This document shows, piece after piece, positions 53,623 to 63,193 of a DNA stretch of 64,000 nt. The translations under genes and the position numbers were made by a program. The notes beneath the pieces were generated by a model. The model ran no database searches. It was not told the DNA's origin and saw only the letters and a list, made by a program, of their open reading frames with translations. Positions within the stretch are counted from its first letter, which is position 1. The number at the start of each line of letters is the position of its first letter. Source of the stretch: Flavobacteriales bacterium UBA5040 (lineage in GTDB: Bacteria; Bacteroidota; Bacteroidia; Flavobacteriales; Weeksellaceae); assembly GCA_002415135.1 (NCBI GenBank), contig DIBY01000024.1, positions 1 through 64,000 of the forward strand, in the 5' to 3' direction.

Positions 53623-56600
53623 TTAAAAACTTACGTTAAGTCCTAAACTGATTGTTTTAGGGGTTTTATAATATCTAAAGCCAATTCCGTGAGATTCCGG
53701 ATCGATGCCTTCTTTATTTTTAGTCCAGAGGTAGAGATTATTGGCTCTTAGATTCAGCGTAAATTCACTGAAACCAAAACTTTTACTCATTGCCTGCGGA
53801 ATGGTATAACTTAAGATCACATCACGAAGTCTGATAAAGTCTCCATCTATAATATTTTTAGTTGAGTATTTGGCGTAGGAATACGGATTCGTACTGTTAA
53901 TTCGTGGAATATCGGTAGTCAATTCATCACCCGGTTGGGTCCAGGCATAAGCAGCATCGCTGTTCACCAATGAAATTTCGTCCCGCAAAGATTCACCGTT
54001 ATAACTGTCTTTCAGTAATACAAAACCTCCCTGATAAACGAACATGAACGACATACCAAATCCTTTGTAATAGAAATTATTATTCATGGATGCGGTATAT
54101 TACGGTAAAGTTGTTCCACCTGAAACCAGATCGTTCTGAGAAAATTTCACGTTAAAGGAATTGGTTGTAAGCTGTACCACAGTACCGTCACCCTTTCTGA
54201 TCAATCCGTAACCCTCATTATCTACTCCTGCATAATCAAGTACTAAAAGAGAATTCGGTTCAAATCCTTCAAAATTCTGCACTTGTCCTAAAATCTGATT
54301 GATCGATGTTTGATTTGAAAACGCCTCAGTCACTTTCCCTTTATTGTAGCGGAAATTCATCTGCGTATCCCAACGGAAATCTTCCTGCGCAATATTTCTT
54401 GAAGTGAAAGATGCTTCATAACCATTGTTGATAATAGACGCACTGTTTTTAATCAAAGTCGGTGCTCCTAAAGTAGGATCGGCTGCGATCACAGAAAGTA
54501 AATCGTGGGAATCTTTTTTATAATAGTCTAAAGCCAGATTCACCCGTTTTTTGAAAAAAGAAAGATCTGCTCCTAAATTTAAAATGTTGGTACGTTCCCA
54601 TCTCAGATCCGCCACTTTATAATTCTCGATGGAAAGTCCTGCGTTATAATCTGTGATGTAACCCTGTACAATTCGGCCTACGTCATAAGGTCCGTATTTG
54701 TTGGCAATATTTCCATTAACTCCATAAGAAGCACGAAGATCAAGAACGCGTTCATTAGCTCCTAAAAAATCTTCGGCACCTGCACGCCATTTTGCGGCTA
54801 CAGACCAGAAAGGTTTGAATCGGTATTTCGGATCGGTTCCGAAAAAGTTCGATTGATCGATTCTGGCACTTCCTGTCAAAATATATTTATTTTTGAAGGA
54901 ATAATTCACGTTGGAATACATAGAAACGAAACGGTCATCAATATCAATCAGCTCATCGAAAAAGTTAACACGTTCTAAAAATCCTCCCGGATTGTAAACA
55001 TCAAACAAAAGAGAATTTGCAAAAAGTTTATCAGCCTGTACAAAAGTATTGCTGCTTCTGCTGTATCCGAAAAGATCGGTAACAGAGCCAATAGGACGGT
55101 TTTGCTGAACTTCACCTCCTACAATAGCATTAATGTAATGATCACCAAATCTCTTGTCGTAATCTGCCTGAAGTCTCAAAAGATAATTGGTTTGATCGGT
55201 TTTATTTTCAATTTTACGTCCGCCTAATGGAAGTAAGTTCTTTTTGATGAAACCGGTATATTCCAGTAACGAAGTGGTATTGTTTAACAAAGAATACATT
55301 TCGTTGGAATCGCCATCTGCAATTTTTTGGTTGTTCGAGCTGCTTTTGCTGAACTGACCACCAAATTTCAAATTGATATCAGACGTTAATTTGTACGTGA
55401 ACATTCCCTGAACTCTCGAAATCCAACTGTCCGTAGTGTTGCTGTATTTATTAAAATCATTCACCGGATAAAAAGTTTCGTCGTAAAGACCCAATTCTTT
55501 TAGCCTTTGAATTTCGTAAGGTTCTTTCCCACCGTAACTGTTGGTCGTATCGTAATTGATCGGTTTGTAAACCGGTAACGCTTCGCCGTTTGGTCCGTAT
55601 AAATTTTGATAAGAACTTATTTTAAATGCATTACTTAGATCATTTGGATTGTCGCTGTAGAAGTCGACCGGCGTATTTTCATCTTTTCTTAAAGTGAAAT
55701 TCGTCTGCAATTCCAAAGTCAATTTCGGGGAAAGTTTAGCTTCCATTACGAAATCAAAAAGACCTTTGTTATTTTCGGTTCCCTGAATATTTCCGTATTC
55801 TTTAGTATAATTTAAAGATGTTCTGTATTTAAAGGCATCACTTCCACCCGCTGCAGAAATATTGTGTTGAGAGATCATCGGCGTCTGCAGATATAGACGA
55901 CGCAGATCTTCGCTATTGTCTCTGCCACGAAGTAGATTTAATCTCGAGTCCAGTTGGTCCTGTGTAATTCTGCCCTGCTGAAAATCAACATGTGCCAAAT
56001 ACACTTCATTTTTAGCGTAAGCAAAGGTATTTCCGAAAAAATTATAAGGATCATTAAACTGAGTTTGATAATCATCGAGCAGACCGCCAGAAGCTATTTC
56101 TGATTTTGCAAAAACACTTTGAATATCGACCAACTGCGAAGAATTAACGCGATTCATGGCATAATTCAGATCAACTTTATCACTGATGGAATAATTGGTG
56201 GTATATCGGAAAACCGTTTCGCCTTTTTTCCCTTTCTTCGTCGTAATTACAATGACACCGTTGCTTGATTTCGCACCGTAGATAGAAGCAGAAGCCGCAT
56301 CTTTTAATAAAGTAATGCTTTCCACTTCATAAGGATTGATGGAATTAATATCGCCATCATATTGAAAACCATCAACAACGATCAAAGGTTTCGTATTTCC
56401 AGAAAGCGTAGCAACACCACGAAGATTGAATAATTTAGAACCTGGATTCGACGGATCGGAATAGACCAAAAGCGCCGGCGTTAAGCCTTCCAGAGAACTC
56501 ACAATATCACTGCTTCCTCTTCTTTGGAAAGTACCCATATCGACCGCAGTATAAGAAGCTGCAGCTTTATTGGGGTCAATTCTTTGGTATCCTGTAATTA

Positions 56601-57177
56601 ACACGCCCTCGATCGCGGCTTCATTCTCGGCTTCAGTAAGAACAGGTTGTAAACTAAAATTCAAAGTATTTCCCTCAACAGTCACTTTTTCAGATAAGGT
56701 ACCATTAGAAATTTGAAGAATATCTCCTAATTTCGCAGCGAGTGTAAAATTTCCAAAGTCATCTGTCTGGGTAGATGTTCCGCTGTTAAGATTTTTAATC
56801 GTTGCATTTGCTGAAGCAAATTGCCCCGGTTCAGAAATTTTTCCAGAAACCGTAATGGGTGTGATCTCGCTTACAATGATCTGTTTTCCAACAATCGTAA
56901 ATTTCAGGCCCGTTTTCCTGGTCATTTCAGCAAGATAAGTCTGAATGTTATCATCCTGATTTTCAAGATTGATCTTCGTCTCAGAGTTGAGCAGCTCTTT
57001 CTTATAAAAGATACTGTAACCCGTTTTTAGCTCGATGGTTTTAAACGCATTTTCGATGGTCATTGTTTTTTCCCGACCGGAAATCTGCGCCTGAGACAGA
57101 CCGAATATTAAAAAACTGGCGGCAATACCCAAACGTACACTTGGAAATCCTTTCATACTAGGTTTAGTTTTCTTCAT
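53623..57177 (-). pseudogene. SusC/RagA TonB-dependent receptor with an in-frame TAA
   Basis: A full-length SusC gene of 1,184 codons, broken by one stop. It has a signal region, an STN domain (about 40-105: MTIENAFKTIELKTGYSIFY), a carboxypeptidase-like domain (to about 185), a plug (GLTPALLVYSDPSNPG; VDGFQYDGDINSINPYEVES) and the beta barrel. At 54100-54102 TAA follows GGTTLP, exactly where relatives have PKYTG-type sequence; the frame continues YTASMNNNFYYKGFGMSFMF to the C-terminal LGLNVSF. AAA (Lys) to TAA would explain it. The 154-codon downstream frame is the barrel end, not a gene. A truncated receptor would miss the final strands and probably not insert. The STN domain fits signalling to the FecR protein upstream. 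Confidence 0.9.
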
Positions 57178-57201
57178 GATATATAATGGTGAATTTTAAT
57201 T

Positions 57202-58296
57202 TTAATTTTTTGAGATAAGAATAAGCTTGCTACCGTCCTTCTGGATCTTACAGTTGAGCAAAATTTCTAGAGTATGCGTAATCTGATCAAGATTTTCGAT
57301 TTTAAATGTTCCGGAAAAATGAAAATTTTCAACTTCCATACGATTTCTTACGATCTGCAGACCGTAAACCCTTTCGATTTTATTTAAAACTTCGTCGGTG
57401 GTATTATTTTCGAAAGCGATCTCTTTATTCAGCCAGTCCATATCCTGATCAGGTTTAGCAGCTTCTACAACTTGTTTTTGCTCAGGAGAATTGAATTTTA
57501 TTTTTTGACCTGGTTTCAAAATCTCTTTTGCAGCGATTTCTTTCCCGCTGACTTCAATTTTACCTTCCACAAGATTGACGAAAGTTTCTCTTTGATTTTT
57601 ATAAGAGGAAATATTAAACTTTGTTCCTAAAACCTTCGTAGTAAACTTATCCGTGATTACGTAGAAAGGATGCGCTGAATCTTTAGCCACTTCAAAGAAT
57701 GCTTGACCAACTAAAGTTACTTTACGAGAATCGTTTTTAACAAAATCACTTTCTAAAGAAATCTGAGTTCCGGCGTTTAATAAAACTTCAGACCCATCCG
57801 ATAAAATCACTTTAAGATTTTTACCGTTCGGAACATTGATAATCAAGTTTGAATTTGATTGGTTATCCATCAAACGAAGCGTCCCGTTTTCTAAACTTGC
57901 TATCTGCACTTTATTTTCATCGGTCAGAAAACTATTTTCTTTTAGATTTTCAAGAACTCGATATTCACCATTAACTGCAACGCTGATAAATTCAGAACTT
58001 GGAGTAGATATTTTATTCGTACTTAACTTCCAGTAAACTCCAACAGTTACGATTAATATAAGTAAAGCTGCATATCTCATCACCTTTCTGGCGAAGACAT
58101 TTGTTCTGCTTGGTAACTTTATAATCTTGTGATTAGGCTCTGTGGAATATAAATAATTCGCTTTTGCAAAATCTTTAAAAACCTGCTTATTTTCAGGATT
58201 TTCCAACCATTCGTTCAATATTTCTTGCTCTTCTGGAGCGATTTCGTCGAAGAAATAATTGCTAATAATGGTAAAAATTTCAGAATTTTGATTCAT
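57202..58296 (-). CDS. FecR-type anti-sigma factor
   Basis: A 364-residue protein. The N-terminal cytoplasmic part has EEQEILNEWLENPENKQVFK (about 19-38). A transmembrane helix lies at about 72-90 (YAALLILIVTVGVYW). The periplasmic FecR domain has FISVAVNGEYRVLENLKENS, NVPNGKNLKVILSDGSEVLL, FFEVAKDSAHPFYVITDKFT and a C-terminal secretin/STN-like subdomain (WLNKEIAFENNTTDEVLNKI). It relays the SusC state to the sigma factor, encoded divergently at 58394. Intact. Confidence 0.93.
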   Translation of the reverse strand: MNQNSEIFTIISNYFFDEIAPEEQEILNEWLENPENKQVFKDFAKANYLYSTEPNHKIIKLPSRTNVFARKVMRYAALLILIVTVGVYWKLSTNKISTPSSEFISVAVNGEYRVLENLKENSFLTDENKVQIASLENGTLRLMDNQSNSNLIINVPNGKNLKVILSDGSEVLLNAGTQISLESDFVKNDSRKVTLVGQAFFEVAKDSAHPFYVITDKFTTKVLGTKFNISSYKNQRETFVNLVEGKIEVSGKEIAAKEILKPGQKIKFNSPEQKQVVEAAKPDQDMDWLNKEIAFENNTTDEVLNKIERVYGLQIVRNRMEVENFHFSGTFKIENLDQITHTLEILLNCKIQKDGSKLILISKN

Positions 58297-58393
58297 AAGG
58301 ATTACTTTTGCTTTATAGTATGATGCATAGTAATTAGCAATCCCCCTACTCTTTTTCTAATTTTTTTAATTTTATTTTAAATTATTTTCGATT

Positions 58394-58927
58394 TTGTTTG
58401 GTATTGTAGATGATAAACGGCTATTTGACGCCATTAAAGATAATTCTCAAACTGCCTTTAAAGTAGTTTATGAGGAATATTTTGCCAAACTCACTCAATT
58501 TATTACCAGAATGTCTCGGGACGAAGATCTTGCTGAAGAAGTGGTGTAAAGAACTATGATCAAAGTTTGGGAACAGCGAGACAAAATCATTTTAACCACT
58601 TCTTTAAAGTCTTATTTATACAAAGTTTCCTACAATGAATACTTAATGTATCTGCGGAAAAAAAGTAAGTTTCCGAACATTGAAGATTCGGTTATCGAAG
58701 CGATTGATGAGTTGGGAGAAGAAAATGACAATGATATTCTACTGGATAAAATCCGCAAGGAAATTGACAATCTGCGCCCAAAATGTCGGGAGGTTTTTAT
58801 CCTGAGTAAAGTCGATGGATTGAAATACAAGGAAATCGCCGAGCAATTAAATATCTCTACGAAAACCATCGAGAATCACATGACCAAAGCGCTGCGAATT
58901 ATCCGGGAAGCAATGCTTAAAAAATAA
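58394..58927 (+). pseudogene. ECF sigma factor with an in-frame TAA
   Basis: The frame reads FGIVDDKRLFDAIKDNSQTA, YEEYFAKLTQFITRMSRDED and LAEEVV, then TAA at 58547-58549, then RTMIKVWEQRDKI. Relatives have VVQ here (DLAEDVVQ.vF.kvWe), so CAA to TAA is likely. After the stop come the linker and a sigma-4 domain (LRPKCREVFILSKVDGLKYK, IAEQLNISTKTIENHMTKAL). No ATG opens the frame; TTG at 58394 is the best start. The part after the stop has an ATG at 58556 (123 codons), which keeps most of region 4 but loses core-binding helix 2. Probably inactive. FecR, susC and susD face away from it. Confidence 0.85.
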
Positions 58928-58954
58928 AAACCTCAAAAGTAGATTTGAGGTTTT
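58926..58954. terminator. Terminator after the sigma factor gene
   Basis: AAAACCTCAAA pairs with TTTGAGGTTTT around AGTAGA. It can serve both the sigma gene and the convergent transporter gene at 58979. Confidence 0.7.
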
Positions 58955-58978
58955 GTTATGTAAATTTTAAATATATAC

Positions 58979-60391
58979 TTAAAAATGCACTGTTTTAATT
59001 TCTTCGGCAATTTCTTGGGGACTTTCATCTTCATCATTTTTAATTAAAAACATGGTGACAGCCGCTGCTATTAACATACAAACTCCGCCGACCACAACGT
59101 AATCAATCGCCATTTTTCCAAAAACATTGGAAACAATCATTCCTCCGAATAGACCGTTTATAATCTGTGGCATCACAATAAAGAAATTGAAGATCCCCAT
59201 ATAAATTCCCATTTTATGTTGCGGTATCGCATCGATCAACATGGCGTAAGGCATTGCTAAAATACTTGCCCAAGCAAATCCCAACCCGATCATAGAAATC
59301 CAAAGCATGTTGGTATCTTTAATAAAAAACATGGAAATCAAACCTAAGCCTCCACAAAGTAAAGCCAAAGCATGCGTCTGTTTTTTACCGATCCTGGTTG
59401 CTATCGGTGTCAATAAAAAGGCAAAAGGAATTGCCCAGAAATTATACATCCCGAACAGTCTTCCGGTTAAATCACCCGCATTACTGAATTCTACTGAATT
59501 GGTATCTTCAGGCGAAAGACCAAAATGATGGGTTGCCAACGCACTGGTGGTAAAAACCCACATGGTAAAAAGAGCAAACCAAGAGAAAAACTGCACCACG
59601 CCAAGCTTTTTCATTTTTGAGGGAATCTTCGCAAAATCAGTAAAAATATCGCTGAGTTTTGAAGGCGCTACTACTTCATCATTTCCGGCAAAATCTGCAA
59701 AATCCTTTGGCGAATATTCTTTGGTTGTAAAAATCGTATATAAAATTGATAAAATTAAAACTCCAGCACCGGCATAAAATGAATAGATCACATTATTGGC
59801 AACAAAACCTTCCGGCGCTACGTTTGAGGCTCCAAAATAAGTAAGTGCGCTTGGCAGATAAGATCCGATCACCGCGCCAATTCCAATCAATATTGTTTGA
59901 ATAGAAAAGCCTAAAGTGCCCTGATGTCTTGGCAACATATCGCCAACCAACGCACGAAACGGTTCCATGGCTACATTAATTGAACCGTCCATCATTGCCA
60001 TAAAAATCACCGCTAAAATTAAGGCATTTCCAGCTAAAAGATGAGACATCGAGGGAGCATTGGGAAGCAAAACCAAACCTACCGCACACAAAACTGCACC
60101 TACCAAAAAGTAAGGTTTTCTTCTTCCCCACTTTTCAGACCAGGTATTATCACCAAAATGACCAATTAAGGGTTGAACGATCAAACCCATTATGGGTGCA
60201 ACCAGCCAAAATAAAGAAAGGTCTTCTACATTGGCACCGAGGTTTGCAAATATTCTACTCGCATTTCCATTTTGTAAACCAAAAGCCAATTGGATTCCCA
60301 GAAAACCCATACTCATATTGATAATCTGAGAAATGGAAAGGTTCGGTTTTACTTTTTTTGTAAAAACGGTATCGGTTTGTTTTGATATCAT
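58979..60391 (-). CDS. SLC45/GPH-type sugar MFS transporter
   Basis: A 470-residue protein with 12 predicted transmembrane helices. It has the N-terminal NMSMGFLGIQLAFGLQNGNA and the D-R-K loop IGHFGDNTWSEKWGRRKPYF of the GPH/SLC45 group, plus a charged loop in the middle (about 215-250). Relatives in Bacteroidota carry maltose or maltodextrins by proton symport. The neighbours (amylase and GH97) support a maltodextrin substrate. It follows the NTF2-like gene by 5 bases. Confidence 0.9.
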   Translation of the reverse strand: MISKQTDTVFTKKVKPNLSISQIINMSMGFLGIQLAFGLQNGNASRIFANLGANVEDLSLFWLVAPIMGLIVQPLIGHFGDNTWSEKWGRRKPYFLVGAVLCAVGLVLLPNAPSMSHLLAGNALILAVIFMAMMDGSINVAMEPFRALVGDMLPRHQGTLGFSIQTILIGIGAVIGSYLPSALTYFGASNVAPEGFVANNVIYSFYAGAGVLILSILYTIFTTKEYSPKDFADFAGNDEVVAPSKLSDIFTDFAKIPSKMKKLGVVQFFSWFALFTMWVFTTSALATHHFGLSPEDTNSVEFSNAGDLTGRLFGMYNFWAIPFAFLLTPIATRIGKKQTHALALLCGGLGLISMFFIKDTNMLWISMIGLGFAWASILAMPYAMLIDAIPQHKMGIYMGIFNFFIVMPQIINGLFGGMIVSNVFGKMAIDYVVVGGVCMLIAAAVTMFLIKNDEDESPQEIAEEIKTVHF

Positions 60392-60396
60392 TTATG

Positions 60397-60915
60397 TTAT
60401 TTTAATTTTTGAATTAATGCTTCCTCAATCGGAGTTTTAATTTTGATGATCTCTTTGTTGACGTCATTGGGAATTGTCATGGATAAAACATATTGTTTAA
60501 TTTTCCATTGGTTTCCGATTTTTTCTAAAACGCCACTGCCGCGACAAAGTTTCATTTGGGTATCGAGCAATTCATCGAACCAAGCATATTTTCCATCATT
60601 ACTAAAGGTGATATTTCTTTTTAGAGAAGTAAAACTCCAGGCTTTTCCTTTTTCGAAAGGTGCTCTTGCATAATCCATGAATTCTTTTTTAGTCCAGACT
60701 TCATTGGCATCAGTTCCAATGAACGTAGACTCCTCTGCGTAAAGGTCAAAATAATTTTTAAAGTCTGCTGCGGAAGCGTATAAATTCAAATCATCTAAAA
60801 CTTTGCTTACATTTTTCTTCTGCACGTTTTCGTAGAACCCTTTCTTCTGGGAGAAAAGAGAAGTAGAAAAAAGAAGTAGAAAAGTGATTAATGGAAAGGC
60901 TATACTTTTTTTCAT
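60397..60915 (-). CDS. Secreted NTF2/SnoaL-like protein
   Basis: A 172-residue protein with a signal peptide (1-22, ending SLFSQ). The body fits a cone-shaped NTF2-like fold: SAADFKNYFDLYAEESTFIG, ANEVWTKKEFMDYARAPFEK, NDGKYAWFDELLDTQMKLCR and IGNQWKIKQYVLSMTIPND. In Bacteroidota such proteins commonly sit in sugar-use clusters with unknown role. It is 5 bases upstream of the transporter gene. Confidence 0.83.
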   Translation of the reverse strand: MKKSIAFPLITFLLLFSTSLFSQKKGFYENVQKKNVSKVLDDLNLYASAADFKNYFDLYAEESTFIGTDANEVWTKKEFMDYARAPFEKGKAWSFTSLKRNITFSNDGKYAWFDELLDTQMKLCRGSGVLEKIGNQWKIKQYVLSMTIPNDVNKEIIKIKTPIEEALIQKLK

Positions 60916-60931
60916 TTTATTACATTATTAA

Positions 60932-60960
60932 AGATGCTTCGACAAGCTCAGCATGACACC
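60932..60960. repeat. REP-like repeat (CTTCGACAAGCTCAGCATGACA)
   Basis: GATGCTTCGACAAGCTCAG followed by CATGACACC is a word I recognise as widespread between genes in Bacteroidota. It lies between the NTF2-like and amylase genes and may be a processing or structural repeat. Confidence 0.5.
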
Positions 60961-60985
60961 GTTAATTCAAACCTATTTATTTTAA

Positions 60986-62893
60986 TTATTGAAGTTCTAA
61001 AATTAATGAAGATTTTCCGGAAATTGTGATTTTATTTTGAGTAGCAATAGAAATTTCTTTTCCAGTAATAACATCTTTTCCTTTGGAAACGCCGTCTAAT
61101 GATTCAGCGAAACGACTCAGATCAAAAGTCTGGTCTTTTTCATTATTGTTGATGACGACCATTACTTTTTCGTTTGGTAAATTACTTTTTTGACCGGACA
61201 AGTCGCGACTTGTCCCTACAGGATCATTGTAACGGAAATAAACATAAACCTTTTCTTTCGGCATATAATGTTTGGTTTTTCCGGTGTGAATCACTTCTTT
61301 GCTTTTTCGCCAGGTTAGTAATTTCTGCGTAAAATCATGAAATTCTTTCTGTTCTGAAGTTTGAGTTTCAGGATTAAAAGCATTTTGAGAATCACCTTTC
61401 CAACCGCCGGGAAAATCTTTACGAATATCGGCATCGCCGAGTTTGTCTTTATTACCCTTCATTCCGATTTCAGAACCATAATAAATTTGAGGAATTCCAC
61501 GAGAGGTCGCAATTAAAGTCATTGCCATTTTATAATACCGAACATCACCGTTAAATAGCTCGTTAAATCTCTGCGTATCATGATTTTCAAAGAATACCAA
61601 AATATTATTGATATTCGGATAAAGGAAATCATTACCAAAAGAATTATAAATTTTAATCATTCCCGTGTCCCAACCTTCTTCTTCTTTTAACGCGTTTGGC
61701 AAGTCAGTGAAAAGGGTAAAATCCATGACCGAGGGAAGGTTAGAATTATAGTTATCAATTTCTCCAATTTTTGAATCTTTCTGCCAATAAGAAACATGAG
61801 CCGGATTGTACATCCACGCTTCACCGACAATATTGAAATTCGGATATTCATCTGTAATTGCTTTTGCCCATTTTGCCATGGCCACTTTATCGTTGTACGG
61901 ATAAGTATCGACGCGCAAGCCGCCGAGTTGTGCGTATTCGATCCACCAGATTGCATTTTGCGTCAGGTATTTTAAAACCAAAGGATGTCCTTGATTGAGA
62001 TCCGGCATTGTGGTATCGAACCATCCGTTTAGGGCTTCCTGTTTATCGATTTCTGCAACGTTGGTATCGAATTGAGAAGTTGTTCTATAGTTGGAACGTT
62101 TGAAACCATATTTCCCTTCACCATCTTTGAACTGATGGATCCAGTCCTTAGTCGGTAAATCCTGAATCAACCAGTGCGAAATTCCCCAGTGATTGGTGAC
62201 GTAATCCTGAATCAGCATCATTCCACGTTGTTGCAATTTCTGAGAAAGTTCTAAATATTCTTCGTTGGTTCCGTAACGACCATCGATTTTGTACAGATCA
62301 GTTTGGGCGTAACCGTGATAAGAAGTTTGTTTTTCGTTGTCTTCATTAGCCGGAGTGAGCCAAAGTGCGGTTACTCCTAGGTTTTGTAAATAATCTAAAT
62401 TATTAATAATTCCGCGTAAATCACCGCCATGTCTTCCGCTGGGTAAACTGCGGTTTGCTCTTTCAATTAAATTGGGTTGAGAATCATTAGAAACATCACC
62501 GTTGGCAAAGCGGTCAGGCATAATTAAATACATGACATCTTTGGAGGAAAAAGAATTTCTTTCTGCAGAACCCGGATTTCTGGCTTTGAGTTCGTAGGTA
62601 TAAGAATCAACCGTTTTTTTTCCTTTCTTAAAATTAATCTTAAAGGAAGGTTTCTGAACCTCATCGGTATTTACCGTAATGAAAACGTAGTTTGGATTTT
62701 CTGTTTTCGTCAAATCTTTTACCCTAATATTATCCGAAAGTTCGACTTCATATTTTGAAATATCTTTTCCGTAAACTAAGATTTGAAGTTCCGGATTTTT
62801 CATGCCGTGCCACCAGAAAGCGGGTTCCACTTTTTGAATTTGGGCGAAACTGAAAAATGAAATAAACAAAAATAGAGCGGATAATTTTTTCAT
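60986..62893 (-). CDS. Exported GH13 alpha-amylase family enzyme (SusA/neopullulanase-like)
   Basis: About 635 residues from MKKLSALFLFISFFSFAQ (62893); the longer frame to 63112 runs through repeats and is not plausible. An N-terminal starch-binding-like domain (about 20-125: VEPAFWWHGMKNPELQILVY) resembles the cyclomaltodextrinase N domain. The GH13 barrel has MPDRFANGDVSND, the nucleophile in LRVDTYPYND, the acid in IVGEAWM and the third acid in FFENHDTQRF. It cuts starch or pullulan to maltodextrins in the periplasm. Clustered with a sugar transporter and GH97. Confidence 0.92.
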   Translation of the reverse strand: MKKLSALFLFISFFSFAQIQKVEPAFWWHGMKNPELQILVYGKDISKYEVELSDNIRVKDLTKTENPNYVFITVNTDEVQKPSFKINFKKGKKTVDSYTYELKARNPGSAERNSFSSKDVMYLIMPDRFANGDVSNDSQPNLIERANRSLPSGRHGGDLRGIINNLDYLQNLGVTALWLTPANEDNEKQTSYHGYAQTDLYKIDGRYGTNEEYLELSQKLQQRGMMLIQDYVTNHWGISHWLIQDLPTKDWIHQFKDGEGKYGFKRSNYRTTSQFDTNVAEIDKQEALNGWFDTTMPDLNQGHPLVLKYLTQNAIWWIEYAQLGGLRVDTYPYNDKVAMAKWAKAITDEYPNFNIVGEAWMYNPAHVSYWQKDSKIGEIDNYNSNLPSVMDFTLFTDLPNALKEEEGWDTGMIKIYNSFGNDFLYPNINNILVFFENHDTQRFNELFNGDVRYYKMAMTLIATSRGIPQIYYGSEIGMKGNKDKLGDADIRKDFPGGWKGDSQNAFNPETQTSEQKEFHDFTQKLLTWRKSKEVIHTGKTKHYMPKEKVYVYFRYNDPVGTSRDLSGQKSNLPNEKVMVVINNNEKDQTFDLSRFAESLDGVSKGKDVITGKEISIATQNKITISGKSSLILELQ

Positions 62894-62914
62894 TCTAAAT
62901 ATACTTTTTAAAAT

Positions 62915-62947
62915 AACCTTGTCAAGGTTTTGAACCTTGACAAGGTT
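62915..62947. repeat. Perfect 15-base inverted repeat
   Basis: AACCTTGTCAAGGTT and AACCTTGACAAGGTT are exact reverse complements around TTG. Such hairpins are common REP elements of Bacteroidota. Located between GH97 and amylase. Confidence 0.7.
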
Positions 62948-62954
62948 GATGGGT

Positions 62955-63060
62955 AAAATCTGCGCCCCGACCTGAGTGGAGCTCTTTTTTGTGGAGCAAA
63001 GCGGAACAAAAAAAGCGGGAACGGAGGGCGGAAAAAGGCGCCCAAATAATAGCTTCCATA
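62955..63060. repeat. Flavobacterial hairpin repeat (second type)
   Basis: TCTGCGCCCCGACCTGAGTG, GAGCTCTTTTTTGTGGAGC, AAAGCGGAACAAAAAAAGC and GGGAACGGAGGGCGGAAAAA follow one another; CTTTTTTG and CAAAAAAAG flank a GGAGC-type loop. It resembles the element at 39651-39752 in having a pairing T-run and A-run inside a fixed frame. With the 15-base hairpin it explains most of the 300-base gap between the amylase and GH97 genes. Confidence 0.55.
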
Positions 63061-63193
63061 TTCTCCGAATTGGACACGGTGTTATCGTTCCCTGCCCTCC
63101 AAATGAGGGCAATTTGCAAATCGTGGATTCCCATTATTTCCCCGAGTTTCACATGGGGTTATTGTTATTAAAATCCTTCGGAGTTTTTAAAAT

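Noticed and set aside
53623..54087. A separate 154-residue protein after susC
   Set aside because: It is in the same frame as susC, only four codons past its stop, and reads as the C-terminal end of the beta barrel.
53623..58927. Reassignment of TAA to an amino acid in this organism
   Set aside because: Most intact genes here end in TAA with nothing conserved after it, so the two in-frame TAA codons are better explained as mutations or errors.
45849..58927. Assignment of the SusC-SusD pair to the starch cluster at 59-64 kb
   Set aside because: The pair is followed by thiol and protease genes and is set apart from the starch enzymes by the sigma gene and terminator; no glycoside hydrolase is in its own run.
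60986..63112. Start of the amylase at 63112
   Set aside because: The added 73 residues run through intergenic repeats and remove the signal peptide; the start at 62893 gives a clean one.
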